Shown here piece after piece: positions 7,412 through 16,468 of a DNA stretch of 64,000 nt (position 1 is the first letter of the stretch; each line of letters starts with the position of its first letter). Made by a program: the position numbers and the translations under genes. Origin of the DNA: DT-110 sp030148525 (GTDB lineage: Bacteria > Bacteroidota > Bacteroidia > Chitinophagales > Saprospiraceae); assembly GCA_965227445.1 (NCBI GenBank), contig OZ245751.1, positions 6,076,001-6,140,000 of the forward strand. The letters run 5' to 3'. The notes beneath the pieces were generated by a model that saw only the letters and a program-made list of their open reading frames with translations, was not told where the DNA came from and did not search any database.

Positions 7412-8653
7412 ATGAATTTGGTAGATACGTTCTCGGAGTTTAAGGCCGGGAAAAATATAGATCGTCCTACGATGGTGCGCGTCCTCGAGGATGTATTTCG
7501 CACCCTGATCCGCAAGAAGTACGGATCGGACGACAACTTTGATGTGATCGTCAATACGCAAAAGGGGGACCTGGAGCTTTGGCGGGTACGTGAGATCGTA
7601 CCGGACGGGGAGGTGACCGACGACCGCAGCCAGATATCCATTTCTGAGGCACTTTCGATCGACGAGGACTACGAGATCGGCGAGGAGTGCTACGAGCAGC
7701 TACACCTGATCGACTTCGGTCGCCGGGCCATCATGGCTGCCCGTCAGACCCTGATCTCCCGGATCATGGAGTTGGAGAAAGATGAGATATACAAACGCTA
7801 CATCGATCGCGTGGGTGATATTGTGGTAGGCGAAGTGAATCAGGTACTGAAGCGAGAAATGCTCATCCTGGACGACGCCACCGGCAACGAACTGTTGTTG
7901 CCCCGCAGCGAGATGATCCGCGGTGACTTTTTCCGTAAGGGAGAAATGGTACGCGGGGTGATCAAGCAGGTGGAGATGAAGAACAACAATCCGGTGGTGA
8001 TCATGTCGCGGACCGACAATACCTTCCTGGAGAAGCTCCTGGAACAAGAGGTTCCCGAGATCGAAGACGGATTGATCAGCATTGTGAAGATCGTTCGTCT
8101 GCCGGGCGACCGGGCAAAGGTAGCGGTTGAGTCGTACGACGATCGCATCGACCCCGTAGGAGCCTGTGTGGGTATGAAAGGATCCCGGATCCACGGTATC
8201 GTTCGCGAACTCAATAACGAGAACATTGATATCGTTAACTACACGAATAATACGAGCCTGTTCATCCAGCGCTCGTTGACTCCCGCCAAGGTAACGCGCA
8301 TCGACTTCAATCTGGAGACGCGTCGGGCCGAGGTATTTCTGGAACCCGATCAGGTATCGCTGGCCATTGGTAAGGGCGGTACGAATATCAAGCTGGCCAG
8401 TGCGCTGACCGAGTTTGAGATCGATGTATATCGCAATGTGGAAGAGTACGAAATCGACGATGTCGACCTCGACGAATTCACTGATGAGATCGAGGACTGG
8501 GTGATCGATGCGCTGAAGGAAATCGGATGCGATACTGCGCGCTCGGTACTGGACTTGAAGAAAGAGGAGTTGCTTCGCCGTACGGATCTGGAGGAAGAAA
8601 CGGTGGACGATGTCATGAATATTCTCGCCGCTGAGTTTGAAGACGAACGGTAA
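7412..8653 (+). CDS. nusA: Transcription termination/antitermination factor NusA
   Basis: 413 residues. Binds RNA polymerase and RNA, modulating pausing, termination and antitermination. Order of domains: N-terminal polymerase-binding region (1-125), S1 domain (about 135-200, DRVGDIVVGEVNQVL), two KH domains (about 200-345; VGACVGMKGSRIHGIVREL and LAIGKGGTNIKLA) and a short acidic helical tail. The length suits Bacteroidota forms lacking the long E. coli C-terminal repeats. The start MNLVDTFSEFKAGKN is preferred over a longer frame that overlaps rimP. Confidence 0.95.
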   Translation: MNLVDTFSEFKAGKNIDRPTMVRVLEDVFRTLIRKKYGSDDNFDVIVNTQKGDLELWRVREIVPDGEVTDDRSQISISEALSIDEDYEIGEECYEQLHLIDFGRRAIMAARQTLISRIMELEKDEIYKRYIDRVGDIVVGEVNQVLKREMLILDDATGNELLLPRSEMIRGDFFRKGEMVRGVIKQVEMKNNNPVVIMSRTDNTFLEKLLEQEVPEIEDGLISIVKIVRLPGDRAKVAVESYDDRIDPVGACVGMKGSRIHGIVRELNNENIDIVNYTNNTSLFIQRSLTPAKVTRIDFNLETRRAEVFLEPDQVSLAIGKGGTNIKLASALTEFEIDVYRNVEEYEIDDVDLDEFTDEIEDWVIDALKEIGCDTARSVLDLKKEELLRRTDLEEETVDDVMNILAAEFEDER

Positions 8654-9132
8654 TTGGCTGGAATCAGATTTTAGCCAAATGATTGTTGGTAGTGACCATT
8701 TTCGTTATGGTTGATCGGGGCGAAGAAGGTCGCTACCACCTTATTTTACACAGGTTCTGGCAACTTGCTGAGCCTGAAAGTTTTTGGGGAAACCCCAAAA
8801 AAAGCGAACTCTTTTCGTTATGTTTGTGTTCGTTTTGACAGCAGCAGGTGTACTCAGGAGAACGCCTTTTCACAAAAGTTTTTTAGGGCACCTGTTGCAA
8901 AAGGTTTTTTAAGCTGTATTTTTGCATAAATGCTTGAAAACCTTGCGCTTTACTCATATCGCTTTTTCGGTTTGTACAAGCGAAGTATCAGGACTCCATA
9001 TCCAAAAGCACTCGGATCCGGCTTTACAACTCCTGTTTAATGAAATGGATAAGTTGTAATTAAGCCCCGTAAAGCTGAATGACGAAGCTTTTGGGCAGCT
9101 TGATGCGTTCTTTTAAGTAGTAAAAAATCAGA
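8654..9132 (+). promoter_or_regulatory. nusA-infB spacer with internal promoter
   Basis: A 479-bp gap, long for this operon. TTG (8895-8897), 19 bp, then TATTTTTG (8917-8924) fits a Bacteroidota promoter and would give infB a second start of transcription with a leader of about 200 nt. A 36-codon frame starts at 8932 (MLENLALYSYRFFGLYKRSI) but has no recognisable relation. No RNA gene was identified. Confidence 0.45.
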
Positions 9133-12132
9133 ATGACGAAACGTTTAGTTAAGATAGCTAAGGAGCTTAATGTCGGTACCAGTACCATTGTGGAATTCCT
9201 CAATGATAATGGGTACGATATTGAAAACAAGCCAACAGCGAAGGTGAGTGAACCGATGTATGATGCGCTGTTGAAAGAGTTCCAGAAGTCTATCGATATT
9301 AAAGAAAAGGCAGCCCAGATAAATATTGGCGTTCGCGCCAAGAAAGAAGAAGAGGAGACGGTGGCTAAAAAAGAGGTCGCACCGCAACCCACTGAATCGG
9401 AGAAAAAGCCCCCCGCCGATACAGCCCCCCCTGAACCTAAAAAAGAAGAAACTACACCTCCCCCAAAGGAAGAGCCTAAGAAGGAGGAACCCGCTCCAGA
9501 AGCTAAGAAAGAGGAAGAAGAGACCAAGACCGGCCCCAAGCTCAAAGTGCTGGGTAAGATCGACCTGAGTGAAAGTGCCTCTAAGCGCGGGAAGAAAAAG
9601 GCTAAGGACAGCGAGCCCAAGAAAGAAGCAGAAAAAACGCCCGCCCCCGAAGCCAAAAAAGAAGAAAAGAAAAAAGAAGAGGAGCCCCAACAGAAGCAGG
9701 AAGAAAAACCCGCTGCCAAGGAAGAGCCTGCCAAAAAAGAGGAAGCTCCCAAAAAGAAAGAAGAGGCTAAGCCTGCTACAGAGCCTGAAAAGGAGGAAGC
9801 TGCTAAGCCAAAAGAACAGCCCGCAGCCAAGTCGGAACCCAAGCAAGAGGAGTCGAAAGAAGAAGAGCCCGTCGAACAATCAGAAACTCCGGCCGAAGAT
9901 GAAGCTCCCAAAAAGGAGGGCGTAATCCGCGCCAATGCACCCGAACTTCGCGGTTTGAAAGTATTGGGTAAGATCGATACTGATAAATTCAAAAAACCGA
10001 AGAAGAAGAAAAAGAAAGAAGAGGGCAAGTCCGATGCTAAAAAAACGGACAAGGGCAAAGATGCTAATGATGACAACACACGTCGTCGCCGCCGTCGCAA
10101 GCGCGTAACCGTTGACAATCGCCGTAGTGGCGGAGGTGGTCGTGGTCGCGGAGGCCGCGATAATAAAGGTGGTGGTCGCGGTAAAAAGCGCGACGAGATT
10201 AAAGAGGTCTCCCAAAAAGAGATCGATGAAAAAATCAAGGCCACCATGGCCCGCCTGTCGGGTGGAAATAAGAAAAAACGCCAGCGCTTTCAGCGTGACA
10301 AACGTGCCCGTATCCGGGAAAAAGAAGAGCAAGAGCAGCTCGAACAGGAAACTGGCAAGCTTGAACTGACGGAGTTTATCTCCGTACAGGAGCTCGCTAA
10401 CCTGATGGATGTAGATGCCACTGAGGTAATCACGACCTGCATGAACCTGGGGATTATGGTATCCATCAACCAACGTCTGGACGCGGAAATCATCGAGCTG
10501 GTTACCGAAGAATTTGGTCACGAAGTGGAGTTCATATCGGCCGAAGAGCAGATCATGGGTGAGGAGATCGAAGAGGAAGAAGATGATCCCGCCGATTTGA
10601 AACCACGTGCTCCAATCGTTACCGTCATGGGTCACGTTGACCACGGTAAGACTTCTTTACTCGACTATATCCGCAAAGCAAACGTAGCATCCGGTGAGGC
10701 TGGTGGTATTACCCAGCACGTTGGTGCCTATGAGGTTGTAAATGAAGACGGTGAGCGAATCACCTTTTTGGATACACCAGGTCACGAGGCCTTTACGGCT
10801 ATGCGTGCAAGGGGTGCTAAAGTGACGGATATTGCTATCATTATTATCGCGGCTGATGACAACATCATGCCGCAAACCAAGGAGGCCATTTCGCACGCTC
10901 AGGCAGCCGGTGTACCGATGGTTTTTGCCATCAACAAGATCGATAAGCCGGGTGCAGAACCCGATCGTATCAAGCAGGAACTGGCTAATATGAACCTGCT
11001 CATTGAAGAATGGGGCGGTAAATACCAGTCACAAGATATATCTGCAAAAGAAGGAATCGGCATTGATGAACTGCTCGAAAAGGTCGTTCTGGAAGCCGAA
11101 ATCCTGGAATTACAGGCTAACCCGGACCGTGCGGCTTCGGGAGCTATCCTGGAAGCATCTATTGAAAAGGGACGTGGCTACGTTGCCAAAATGCTGGTGA
11201 ATAACGGGACGCTGAAGATCGGTGATCCGATGGTTGCCGGTGAATATTCCGGTAAAGTGAAAGCTATGCTTAACGAAACCGGAAAGCCCCTGAAGGAAGC
11301 GGGTCCCGCCACACCAGTCCTGGTACTTGGTCTGGACGGAGCTCCCCAGGCCGGTGAGGTCTTCAAAGTGGTCGAAAGCGAGCAGGAAGCTCGTCAGATC
11401 GCTTCGAAGCGCGCCCAGATTATGCGCGAGCAGTCGAACCGGGCTACCAAGCGTATCTCCCTCGACGAGATCGGTCGCCGACTGGCACTGGGTACCTTTA
11501 AGGAGCTGAACCTGATCGTCAAAGGTGACGTGGATGGTTCGGTAGAGGCCCTGGCGGATGCGTTGATCAAACTCTCTATCGAAACGGTGCAGGTGAACGT
11601 AATCCACAAAGCAGTGGGGGCGATCGCCGAATCGGATGTTCTGCTGGCTTCGGCCTCGGATGCCATTATCATTGGTTTCCAGGTACGCCCGTCACTCGGT
11701 GCACGCAAACTGGCCGAACGCGAAGGGGTTCAGATCAAGATGTACTCCATTATCTACGAAGCTATCGAAGAGATCAAGATGGCTATCGAGGGTATGTTGG
11801 AACCCACCAAGGAGGAGAAAATTCAGGCCGAGGTGGAAGTCCGCGAAATCTTCAAGATATCCAAGGTTGGTACCATCGCCGGTTGCTTTGTTCGCGACGG
11901 CAAGATCAACCGCAACCACCACATCCGATTGGTGCGCGACGGTATCGTTGTCTACCCGACCAAAGAAGGCCAGCACGGCGAAATCGATTCCCTGAAGCGC
12001 TTCAAAGACGATGTGAAGGAAGTGCGGAACGGTATGGAGTGCGGTATCTCGATCAAGAACTTCAATGATATCAAGGTCGGCGATGTAGTCGAGGCCTACG
12101 AGATCATCGAGGTGAAACAGACGTTAGATTAG
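9133..12132 (+). CDS. infB: Translation initiation factor IF-2
   Basis: 999 residues. GTPase that brings initiator tRNA to the 30S subunit and promotes subunit joining. N-terminal IF2_N helix unit (TKRLVKIAKELNVGTSTI), then a very long charged linker of K, E, P and A (about 60-400) with the repeated phrase KVLGKID and an R/G-rich patch, a second IF2_N (about 415-470), and the G domain with GHVDHGKT, DTPGHEAF and NKID, followed by domains II-IV. The linker explains the length above the usual 700-900. Third gene of the operon; terminator-like hairpins follow. Confidence 0.96.
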   Translation: MTKRLVKIAKELNVGTSTIVEFLNDNGYDIENKPTAKVSEPMYDALLKEFQKSIDIKEKAAQINIGVRAKKEEEETVAKKEVAPQPTESEKKPPADTAPPEPKKEETTPPPKEEPKKEEPAPEAKKEEEETKTGPKLKVLGKIDLSESASKRGKKKAKDSEPKKEAEKTPAPEAKKEEKKKEEEPQQKQEEKPAAKEEPAKKEEAPKKKEEAKPATEPEKEEAAKPKEQPAAKSEPKQEESKEEEPVEQSETPAEDEAPKKEGVIRANAPELRGLKVLGKIDTDKFKKPKKKKKKEEGKSDAKKTDKGKDANDDNTRRRRRRKRVTVDNRRSGGGGRGRGGRDNKGGGRGKKRDEIKEVSQKEIDEKIKATMARLSGGNKKKRQRFQRDKRARIREKEEQEQLEQETGKLELTEFISVQELANLMDVDATEVITTCMNLGIMVSINQRLDAEIIELVTEEFGHEVEFISAEEQIMGEEIEEEEDDPADLKPRAPIVTVMGHVDHGKTSLLDYIRKANVASGEAGGITQHVGAYEVVNEDGERITFLDTPGHEAFTAMRARGAKVTDIAIIIIAADDNIMPQTKEAISHAQAAGVPMVFAINKIDKPGAEPDRIKQELANMNLLIEEWGGKYQSQDISAKEGIGIDELLEKVVLEAEILELQANPDRAASGAILEASIEKGRGYVAKMLVNNGTLKIGDPMVAGEYSGKVKAMLNETGKPLKEAGPATPVLVLGLDGAPQAGEVFKVVESEQEARQIASKRAQIMREQSNRATKRISLDEIGRRLALGTFKELNLIVKGDVDGSVEALADALIKLSIETVQVNVIHKAVGAIAESDVLLASASDAIIIGFQVRPSLGARKLAEREGVQIKMYSIIYEAIEEIKMAIEGMLEPTKEEKIQAEVEVREIFKISKVGTIAGCFVRDGKINRNHHIRLVRDGIVVYPTKEGQHGEIDSLKRFKDDVKEVRNGMECGISIKNFNDIKVGDVVEAYEIIEVKQTLD

Positions 12133-12165
12133 TATTTGGTAGTGGGTATTGGGTAATAGGTACCT
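12131..12165. repeat. Heptamer array, GGTANNN class
   Basis: Starts inside the infB stop region: AGTATTT, GGTAGTG, GGTATTG, GGTAATA, GGTACCT. A short echo lies at 12381-12401 (GGTAGTC, GGTATTG, GGTACCA). Confidence 0.75.
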
Positions 12166-12250
12166 GTCTCGAAACGGATGGCCCACCCTGGCTATCGCCA
12201 GCGATGCTCCATCAGAAAAACTACTGATAAAATAAAGTATACCGCTTCCG

Positions 12251-12330
12251 AAAAGGTTTGGGCTTTGCCAAACCTTTTCACGCGAGTATATACTCGACTC
12301 GAAGTGGTTTGGGACTCTCAAACCACTTCG
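12251..12330. repeat. Three-hairpin repeat element
   Basis: Perfect hairpin 1: AAAAGGTTTGG (12251-12261) with 12268-12278, loop GCTTTG. Palindrome CGAGTATATACTCG (12283-12296). Perfect hairpin 3: CGAAGTGGTTTG (12300-12311) with 12319-12330, loop GGACTCT. A shortened, recombined copy is at 27144-27193. Follows infB; may have a role in RNA 3' end formation (inference). Confidence 0.75.
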
Positions 12331-12340
12331 TTGTCGGTAT

Positions 12341-12377
12341 AACCCTCCTCGTGTGAACGGGGAGGGTTTCGTTGTTT
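12341..12377 (+). terminator. Terminator-like hairpin after infB
   Basis: AACCCTCC (12341-12348) pairs with GGAGGGTT (12361-12368), 12-nt loop, followed by a T-rich stretch (TTTCGTTGTTT). About 210 bp after the infB stop. Confidence 0.55.
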
Positions 12378-12472
12378 GCTGGTAGTCGGTATTGGGTACC
12401 ACTTTTCGATACGTATCCCAACGTAAAATAAGAGAGTCTTCTTCCGGTTTGGGAGAGGGCTTTTGGGGTTAT

Positions 12473-12549
<77 letters not shown>

Positions 12550-12622
12550 AGCTATTAGCCCACCCACTTTAGTGGTGGGGAATTGCGTGAAATCACCCAC
12601 ACCGTCCTACCACTTTAGTGGT
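12550..12622. repeat. Dispersed double CACTTTAGTGG hairpin repeat, copy 1
   Basis: A 73-bp element with two CCACTTTAGTGG palindromes separated by a TTGCGTGAAA core. The near-identical copy 2 is at 15086-15157. Copy 1 is preceded by GGTCCAN heptamers and followed by reverse-complement GGTANNN heptamers (12639-12680). Confidence 0.9.
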
Positions 12623-12638
12623 TACTCCAGAACCGTCC

Positions 12639-12680
12639 CAGGTACCCAATACCTACTACCCAATACCTAAAGCCAATACT
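12639..12680. repeat. Heptamer array, GGTANNN class (reverse complement)
   Basis: Reads GGTACCCAATACCTACTACC and onward, units TACCNNN in 7-bp phase with late drift. It ends at the stop codon of the tetR gene at 12683. Confidence 0.75.
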
Positions 12681-12682
12681 CC

Positions 12683-13318
12683 TTACTCCTCCGGGAAATT
12701 ACCCGGATAGATAGCCCTAAACGTTTCCTGTCCGGCCGCGGTCAGGTAAGGGTATAACATAGACATCAGGCTGAAGGAGGCCTCTTCGATGATGTTCTGT
12801 TTTTTTCCAATCTCGTACAGGGAAGAAGCATACAGCCAGGTATTGCTGTAGTCGATCATTCGTTTGATGAGGAGTTCGTGTTCCCGGGGAAAGGATGGAG
12901 GGGTCAGTATTTTATCGCGTATCAATGATTGAAAGACAAATGCATAGCCGTTTATCCGCTCCTTCTTTACCCGTTCAAAATGAGCGCGAATCTTCTTATT
13001 TGCTTTGAGCAGGTAATGCAGATCCATCCAAAAGAAACGGTATTCGATCATGCGATCCATGCTGGAGATTATGTTTGCTTCGATATAAGTCAGGGTGATA
13101 GGATGGTCGCCTACGGCCTGTACCCTGGCATCAAAAACCTCCACCATTTCCTCGTAGAGTGCCTCCAGTATATCCTCCCGCCTGCGGAAATGATAATTCA
13201 GGTTGCCGGAGCTCATCTTTAATTCCTGGGCAATCATTCGAATGGTCACCTGGCCGTAGCCATGGTCATTGAAAAGTTGTCGTGAGGTATCCAGAATTTT
13301 TTGTTTCGTACTTTTCAT
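12683..13318 (-). CDS. TetR/AcrR-family transcriptional regulator
   Basis: 211 residues. HTH at the N-terminus (KQKILDTSRQLFNDHGYGQV, then IRMIAQELKMSSGNLNYHFR), with a helical effector domain behind. Divergent from the alpha/beta hydrolase gene at 13373; the 54-bp space holds two 19-bp direct repeats overlapping the hydrolase promoter, so this protein probably represses both genes. Ligand unknown; a substrate or product of the hydrolase is a reasonable guess. Confidence 0.88.
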   Translation of the reverse strand: MKSTKQKILDTSRQLFNDHGYGQVTIRMIAQELKMSSGNLNYHFRRREDILEALYEEMVEVFDARVQAVGDHPITLTYIEANIISSMDRMIEYRFFWMDLHYLLKANKKIRAHFERVKKERINGYAFVFQSLIRDKILTPPSFPREHELLIKRMIDYSNTWLYASSLYEIGKKQNIIEEASFSLMSMLYPYLTAAGQETFRAIYPGNFPEE

Positions 13319-13363
13319 TAGTAAACTTGTCCTAATCGCTGTTTATTAGTAAATTTGTCCTAA
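13317..13363 (+). promoter_or_regulatory. Divergent promoter with twin operator-like repeats
   Basis: Direct repeats ATTAGTAAACTTGTCCTAA (13317-13335) and ATTAGTAAATTTGTCCTAA (13345-13363), 28 bp apart, each with palindromic ends TTAG...CTAA. The second contains TAAATTTG (13350-13357), a -7 box preceded by TTG at 13327-13329 with 20-bp spacing. Binding of the TetR protein here would cover the hydrolase promoter. Confidence 0.7.
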
Positions 13364-13372
13364 AGTACAAAT

Positions 13373-14233
13373 ATGGATTCACTCTTTACATCTGCTGCGG
13401 GAAAAGAAGCGGTCTTGGAACTGTATGATCAAAAGCAAGACGGATTACCGTTCCCCTGCGAATCACTGTATGTAGATACTTCCTTTGGGGAAACCCACCT
13501 GCTCCGCACCGGGGATCCGAAGCATCCGCCATTGCTCCTCGTACACGGTTCTAATGGTTGTGCACCCATCGCTCTGGATTGTTACCCTCAATTGCGGTCG
13601 CAGTATCAGGTATTTGCCATTGACGTGCCGGCGCAACCGAATAAAAGTGCGGAGACGCGGCTGAGCATGAAAGACGATTCCTATGGCAGGTGGATGCATG
13701 AGGTGCTGGAAAAGCTGGGCGTAACGGACGTGGTCCTTGCCGGCTTCTCATTCGGCGGGCTGATCATATTAAAGGCCCTTGTCTACAGCGAAAAGCATGT
13801 TAAGGAGGCTTTTCTGGCCTCCCCGGCCTACATCGTCAACGGAAATCCGATACAGGCATTGCTCAAGATATTCATACCCATGCGGCGGTACATGAAGACC
13901 CAAAAGATGAAATACATCGAACGGTTTTTATCGGCGGTCTTTACGGATAGGGATCCGTTTGCTGTCCGGTTTCTATCTAAGGTCTTTCTTCACTTCGACA
14001 TGGATTTCACACCCGTGCCGGTGATTAGTCAGAAGGAGGCCAAAAAGATTACCGCGCCGATCTCCATACTTGGCGCCGGGCAAGACGTATTATTTCCCGG
14101 AAGGAAGATGCGTAAGCGAGCGAATAAAATATTTCCCTCTTTAAAACGCTTCGACCTATTGGATGATTCCAAACACGTGCAAAACGAGGCCGGTAACAGA
14201 ATGGTAGAAAAGCTTATTTTAGGAGATAAGTAG
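13373..14233 (+). CDS. Alpha/beta hydrolase
   Basis: 286 residues, cytoplasmic. Oxyanion/HG region LLLVHGSNGCAP, nucleophile elbow AGFSFGG (G-x-S-x-G-G; Ser about 128), acid within ISILGAGQDVLFPG and terminal His in DDSKHVQNEAG. The fold is that of esterases or lipases that act on small esters or lactones; the substrate is not readable. The start lies 10 bp after the operator/promoter, so the leader is very short. Expression is probably controlled by the divergent TetR protein. Confidence 0.87.
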   Translation: MDSLFTSAAGKEAVLELYDQKQDGLPFPCESLYVDTSFGETHLLRTGDPKHPPLLLVHGSNGCAPIALDCYPQLRSQYQVFAIDVPAQPNKSAETRLSMKDDSYGRWMHEVLEKLGVTDVVLAGFSFGGLIILKALVYSEKHVKEAFLASPAYIVNGNPIQALLKIFIPMRRYMKTQKMKYIERFLSAVFTDRDPFAVRFLSKVFLHFDMDFTPVPVISQKEAKKITAPISILGAGQDVLFPGRKMRKRANKIFPSLKRFDLLDDSKHVQNEAGNRMVEKLILGDK

Positions 14234-14245
14234 GCTTAATATTCC

Positions 14246-14312
14246 ACACTTCAGCGGTTACCCCAAATCTGTCCTACTACCAAATACCTACTACCCAATA
14301 CCCAATACCATA
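14246..14312. repeat. Degenerate composite repeat, copy 3
   Basis: A worn CACTTCAGCGGT half-hairpin, then CTGTCCTAC and TACCNNN heptamers (CTACTACC, AAATACC, TACTACC, CAATACC). Resembles the right half of the 12550 and 15086 composites. Confidence 0.6.
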
Positions 14313-14418
14313 CAAGTCTAGAGTAACAGGTAGTTAGTAGATCGAATTAGCCGACACATGGATCAGCTGTGTACCTTCCGGTCCGAAGTTGTACGAAGAT
14401 CTATCCAAAACCAATCCG

Positions 14419-15051
14419 ATGTCCAAACACGAGTGGCGAAAGAAGGAAAAGGACACCTACCTGCCAAAAAGTAAGCCCGCCTTTATCGAAGTGCCGACTT
14501 TTCAGTTTGCGACCATACGCGGAGAGGGGAATCCGAATAGTTCGGAATTCAAAGAGTACGTGGGAGCCCTGTATTCCCTTTCCTACACCCTCAAGATGAC
14601 CCTCAAGAAACGAGAGGTACAGCCAATGGGGTATTCCGATTACACGGTGTATCCGCTGGAAGGCGTTTGGGATTTGCAAGAGGCGGCCAGAGAGACCTAT
14701 GATGGTACGCTGAATAAAGACGATCTGGCTTATCACCTCATGATACGGCAACCCGATTTCGTGACACCGGATCTTTTTGGAGACATGCTGGATCTCGCCC
14801 GGAAGAAAAAGAATCCAAATCCGAAGCTGGACCAGGTATTATTCGAAACCATATCGGAGGGGCCCTGCGTACAGATGCTGCACGTTGGTCCCTTTGAAAA
14901 TGAACCGGAGAGCTTCCGGCAGATGGAGGCTTCTGCGGAAGCAGAAGGTTTGACCCGCCTGTCGAAGACCCACCGGGAGATCTATTTGTCGGATATCAAT
15001 AAGGTTCCCGCGGAGAAGTGGAAGACGGTATTGCGGTTCCGGGTGGAATAG
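14419..15051 (+). CDS. GyrI-like small-molecule-binding domain protein
   Basis: 210 residues from the ATG at 14419; a TTG at 14389 would add ten residues. The sequence follows the GyrI-like/SOUL-type effector domain found alone in many genomes (FATIRGEGNPN near the start, YTVYPLEGVWDL, LMIRQPDFV, GPCVQMLHVGPFENEPESF, KTVLRFRVE at the end). Such proteins bind small organic compounds and are cytoplasmic; role here unknown. Flanked by repeat arrays on both sides, so it is transcribed alone. Confidence 0.75.
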   Translation: MSKHEWRKKEKDTYLPKSKPAFIEVPTFQFATIRGEGNPNSSEFKEYVGALYSLSYTLKMTLKKREVQPMGYSDYTVYPLEGVWDLQEAARETYDGTLNKDDLAYHLMIRQPDFVTPDLFGDMLDLARKKKNPNPKLDQVLFETISEGPCVQMLHVGPFENEPESFRQMEASAEAEGLTRLSKTHREIYLSDINKVPAEKWKTVLRFRVE

Positions 15052-15085
15052 GGCGTTTGGGACCAAGGTCCACGGTGACTAGATT

Positions 15086-15157
15086 AGCTATTAGCCCACC
15101 CACTTTAGTGGTGGGGTTTGCGTGAAACCACACCCACCGTCCTACCACTTTAGTGGT
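15086..15157. repeat. Dispersed double CACTTTAGTGG hairpin repeat, copy 2
   Basis: 72 bp, differing from copy 1 at 12550 only at a few positions around the TTGCGTGAAA core. Preceded by GGTCCACGG (15067-15075) and followed by TACC-type heptamers (to about 15202), the same module order as copy 1. Confidence 0.9.
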
Positions 15158-15210
15158 ACCTCAAACCTATCCAATTACCAAAAATCTACTACCCTATACC
15201 AAAAACACAT

Positions 15211-15390
15211 ATGAAACAGGTAGCAAAAAGATCCATTGCCTATTTTTTAGACTGCAGTATTTGTTATTCCCTGGTAATGCTCCTTATTCGTTACCTAAGC
15301 CAGGGATTTGTCACCTTCAACCGAGTGGAGAGTTTGCCAATGGGGCGGTATTTGCCGGTGATGAGGAGAGTAGGAATCAACATCAATTGA
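15211..15390 (+). CDS. Truncated RDD-like membrane protein
   Basis: 59 residues. The N-terminus (KQVAKRSIAYFLDCSICYSL) resembles the first helix of RDD-family membrane proteins, which normally have three or four helices and over 130 residues; here a stop follows soon after. Probably a remnant, 16 bp before the nucleotidyltransferase gene. Whether it is translated is uncertain. Confidence 0.4.
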   Translation: MKQVAKRSIAYFLDCSICYSLVMLLIRYLSQGFVTFNRVESLPMGRYLPVMRRVGININ

Positions 15391-15406
15391 CACCACATCA
15401 AATAAC

Positions 15407-16165
15407 ATGACCGAACAAATAAACGCCCTCTTCCAAACGCGATCGGAGCACCCTCTTTTCTACGTGGAAAGCGGGAGTCGGCTCTGGGGAATAGCGAGTC
15501 CGGATAGTGATTTCGATGTCCGGGGATTTCACCTTCAGCCCATAGAGCAGTACTATGATTTCAAAAGACACCGCGATCTGATCGAGATCATGGATGGGGA
15601 TTTTGATTTTGTGTCCTATGATATAGATAAGATGTTTGGCCTTTTGGCAAAAAGCAACCCTACGGTATTTGAATGGATCAGAGCCCACATAGTATATGTC
15701 AATCACCTCCCCGATTGGACGGACATTCAGCAACAGATCATTTCGAATTTTGACTTCAAAGCGATCTATCATCATTACTTGTCTCTGGCAAGGGGCAATA
15801 TCAACATGATGGAAAAGGACAAAAAATTCACCTACAAAGTGACCTTTTACTGCATTCGGGGACTTCTTTCCGCTGACCTGGCAACCCGGCATATAGTCCC
15901 TGAACTGCTGATCGATGATTTATTCGATCAATTCGATACGGAAAATGAAGTGATCAAAATTGCCAAAGACAGCCTCGAAAAGAAGAAAACCAAGACCGAG
16001 AAAGAGGAGGTAGCAGCGACAAAGAAACCGATCATATTGGAAGCGATCAAATCCTACGAGCGGACCCTAAGCGAGCTCGAACCAGCCCCATCAAATTCCC
16101 CCGAGCGCTTGGGCGACATTTTACGGGAATATTGTTTGGCGTTGAAGAGTAGGTATTACAAATGA
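15407..16165 (+). CDS. RlaP-type nucleotidyltransferase domain protein
   Basis: 252 residues. The catalytic pattern G-S-R-L-W-G-I-A-S-P-D-S-D-F-D-V-R (about 23-39) is the GS...DxD signature of the DNA polymerase beta-like superfamily, in the variant (PF10127) named after predicted partners of RNA ligases. The rest is helical with a lysine/glutamate-rich stretch (about 190-210). Members are predicted to add nucleotides to RNA or another substrate; no ligase gene is adjacent. It overlaps the next small gene by ATGA, so the two are coupled. Confidence 0.82.
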   Translation: MTEQINALFQTRSEHPLFYVESGSRLWGIASPDSDFDVRGFHLQPIEQYYDFKRHRDLIEIMDGDFDFVSYDIDKMFGLLAKSNPTVFEWIRAHIVYVNHLPDWTDIQQQIISNFDFKAIYHHYLSLARGNINMMEKDKKFTYKVTFYCIRGLLSADLATRHIVPELLIDDLFDQFDTENEVIKIAKDSLEKKKTKTEKEEVAATKKPIILEAIKSYERTLSELEPAPSNSPERLGDILREYCLALKSRYYK

Positions 16166-16353
16166 TCGGGTACTTAAAGTTGAGTTGTACAGATAGAGCA
16201 TTCATTCCTATCGAATGGATAGATAACTCTGCGATCCTTTTTACTTGTCAAGATCAAAAGCTGCTTAAATTAATAATTCAAGAAAGCTTATTCGAGAAAC
16301 CTAAAGGTGCAATAAAAGACTCAACCGTCCGTATCCATACTATACCTCAGTAA
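16162..16353 (+). CDS. Small protein of unknown function
   Basis: 63 residues, beginning in a 4-bp overlap with the nucleotidyltransferase stop. Composition is protein-like (MIGYLKLSCTDRAFIPIEW), with no membrane segment. Not recognised. The coupled start is the best argument that it is real. Confidence 0.5.
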   Translation: MIGYLKLSCTDRAFIPIEWIDNSAILFTCQDQKLLKLIIQESLFEKPKGAIKDSTVRIHTIPQ

Positions 16354-16363
16354 TAAAAATCAC

Positions 16364-16459
16364 ATGAAGAACCTAGTTGTTGTGGTTTGTTTGTTCGCAT
16401 CAATATCAATTACTAGAACATCTAAACTAGGATTGAGATTGGGCGTCCTTTTTGATTGA
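16364..16459 (+). CDS. 31-residue secreted-type peptide or gene head
   Basis: MKNLVVVVCLFASISITRTS resembles a signal peptide and the frame then stops after 31 codons. It could be the head of a lost exported protein. Lies 10 bp after the 63-residue gene and 9 bp before the lipoprotein gene. Confidence 0.3.
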   Translation: MKNLVVVVCLFASISITRTSKLGLRLGVLFD

Positions 16460-16468
16460 GAACAACCT

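Noticed and set aside
8711..8929. 72-codon plus-strand frame between nusA and infB
   Set aside because: Composition is not protein-like and the frame runs over a promoter; kept only as part of the regulatory spacer.
9060..10644. Minus-strand open frames of 240-395 codons opposite infB
   Set aside because: They mirror the K/E/P-rich linker of IF-2 and give low-complexity F, L and S text with no domain; codon use favours the plus strand.
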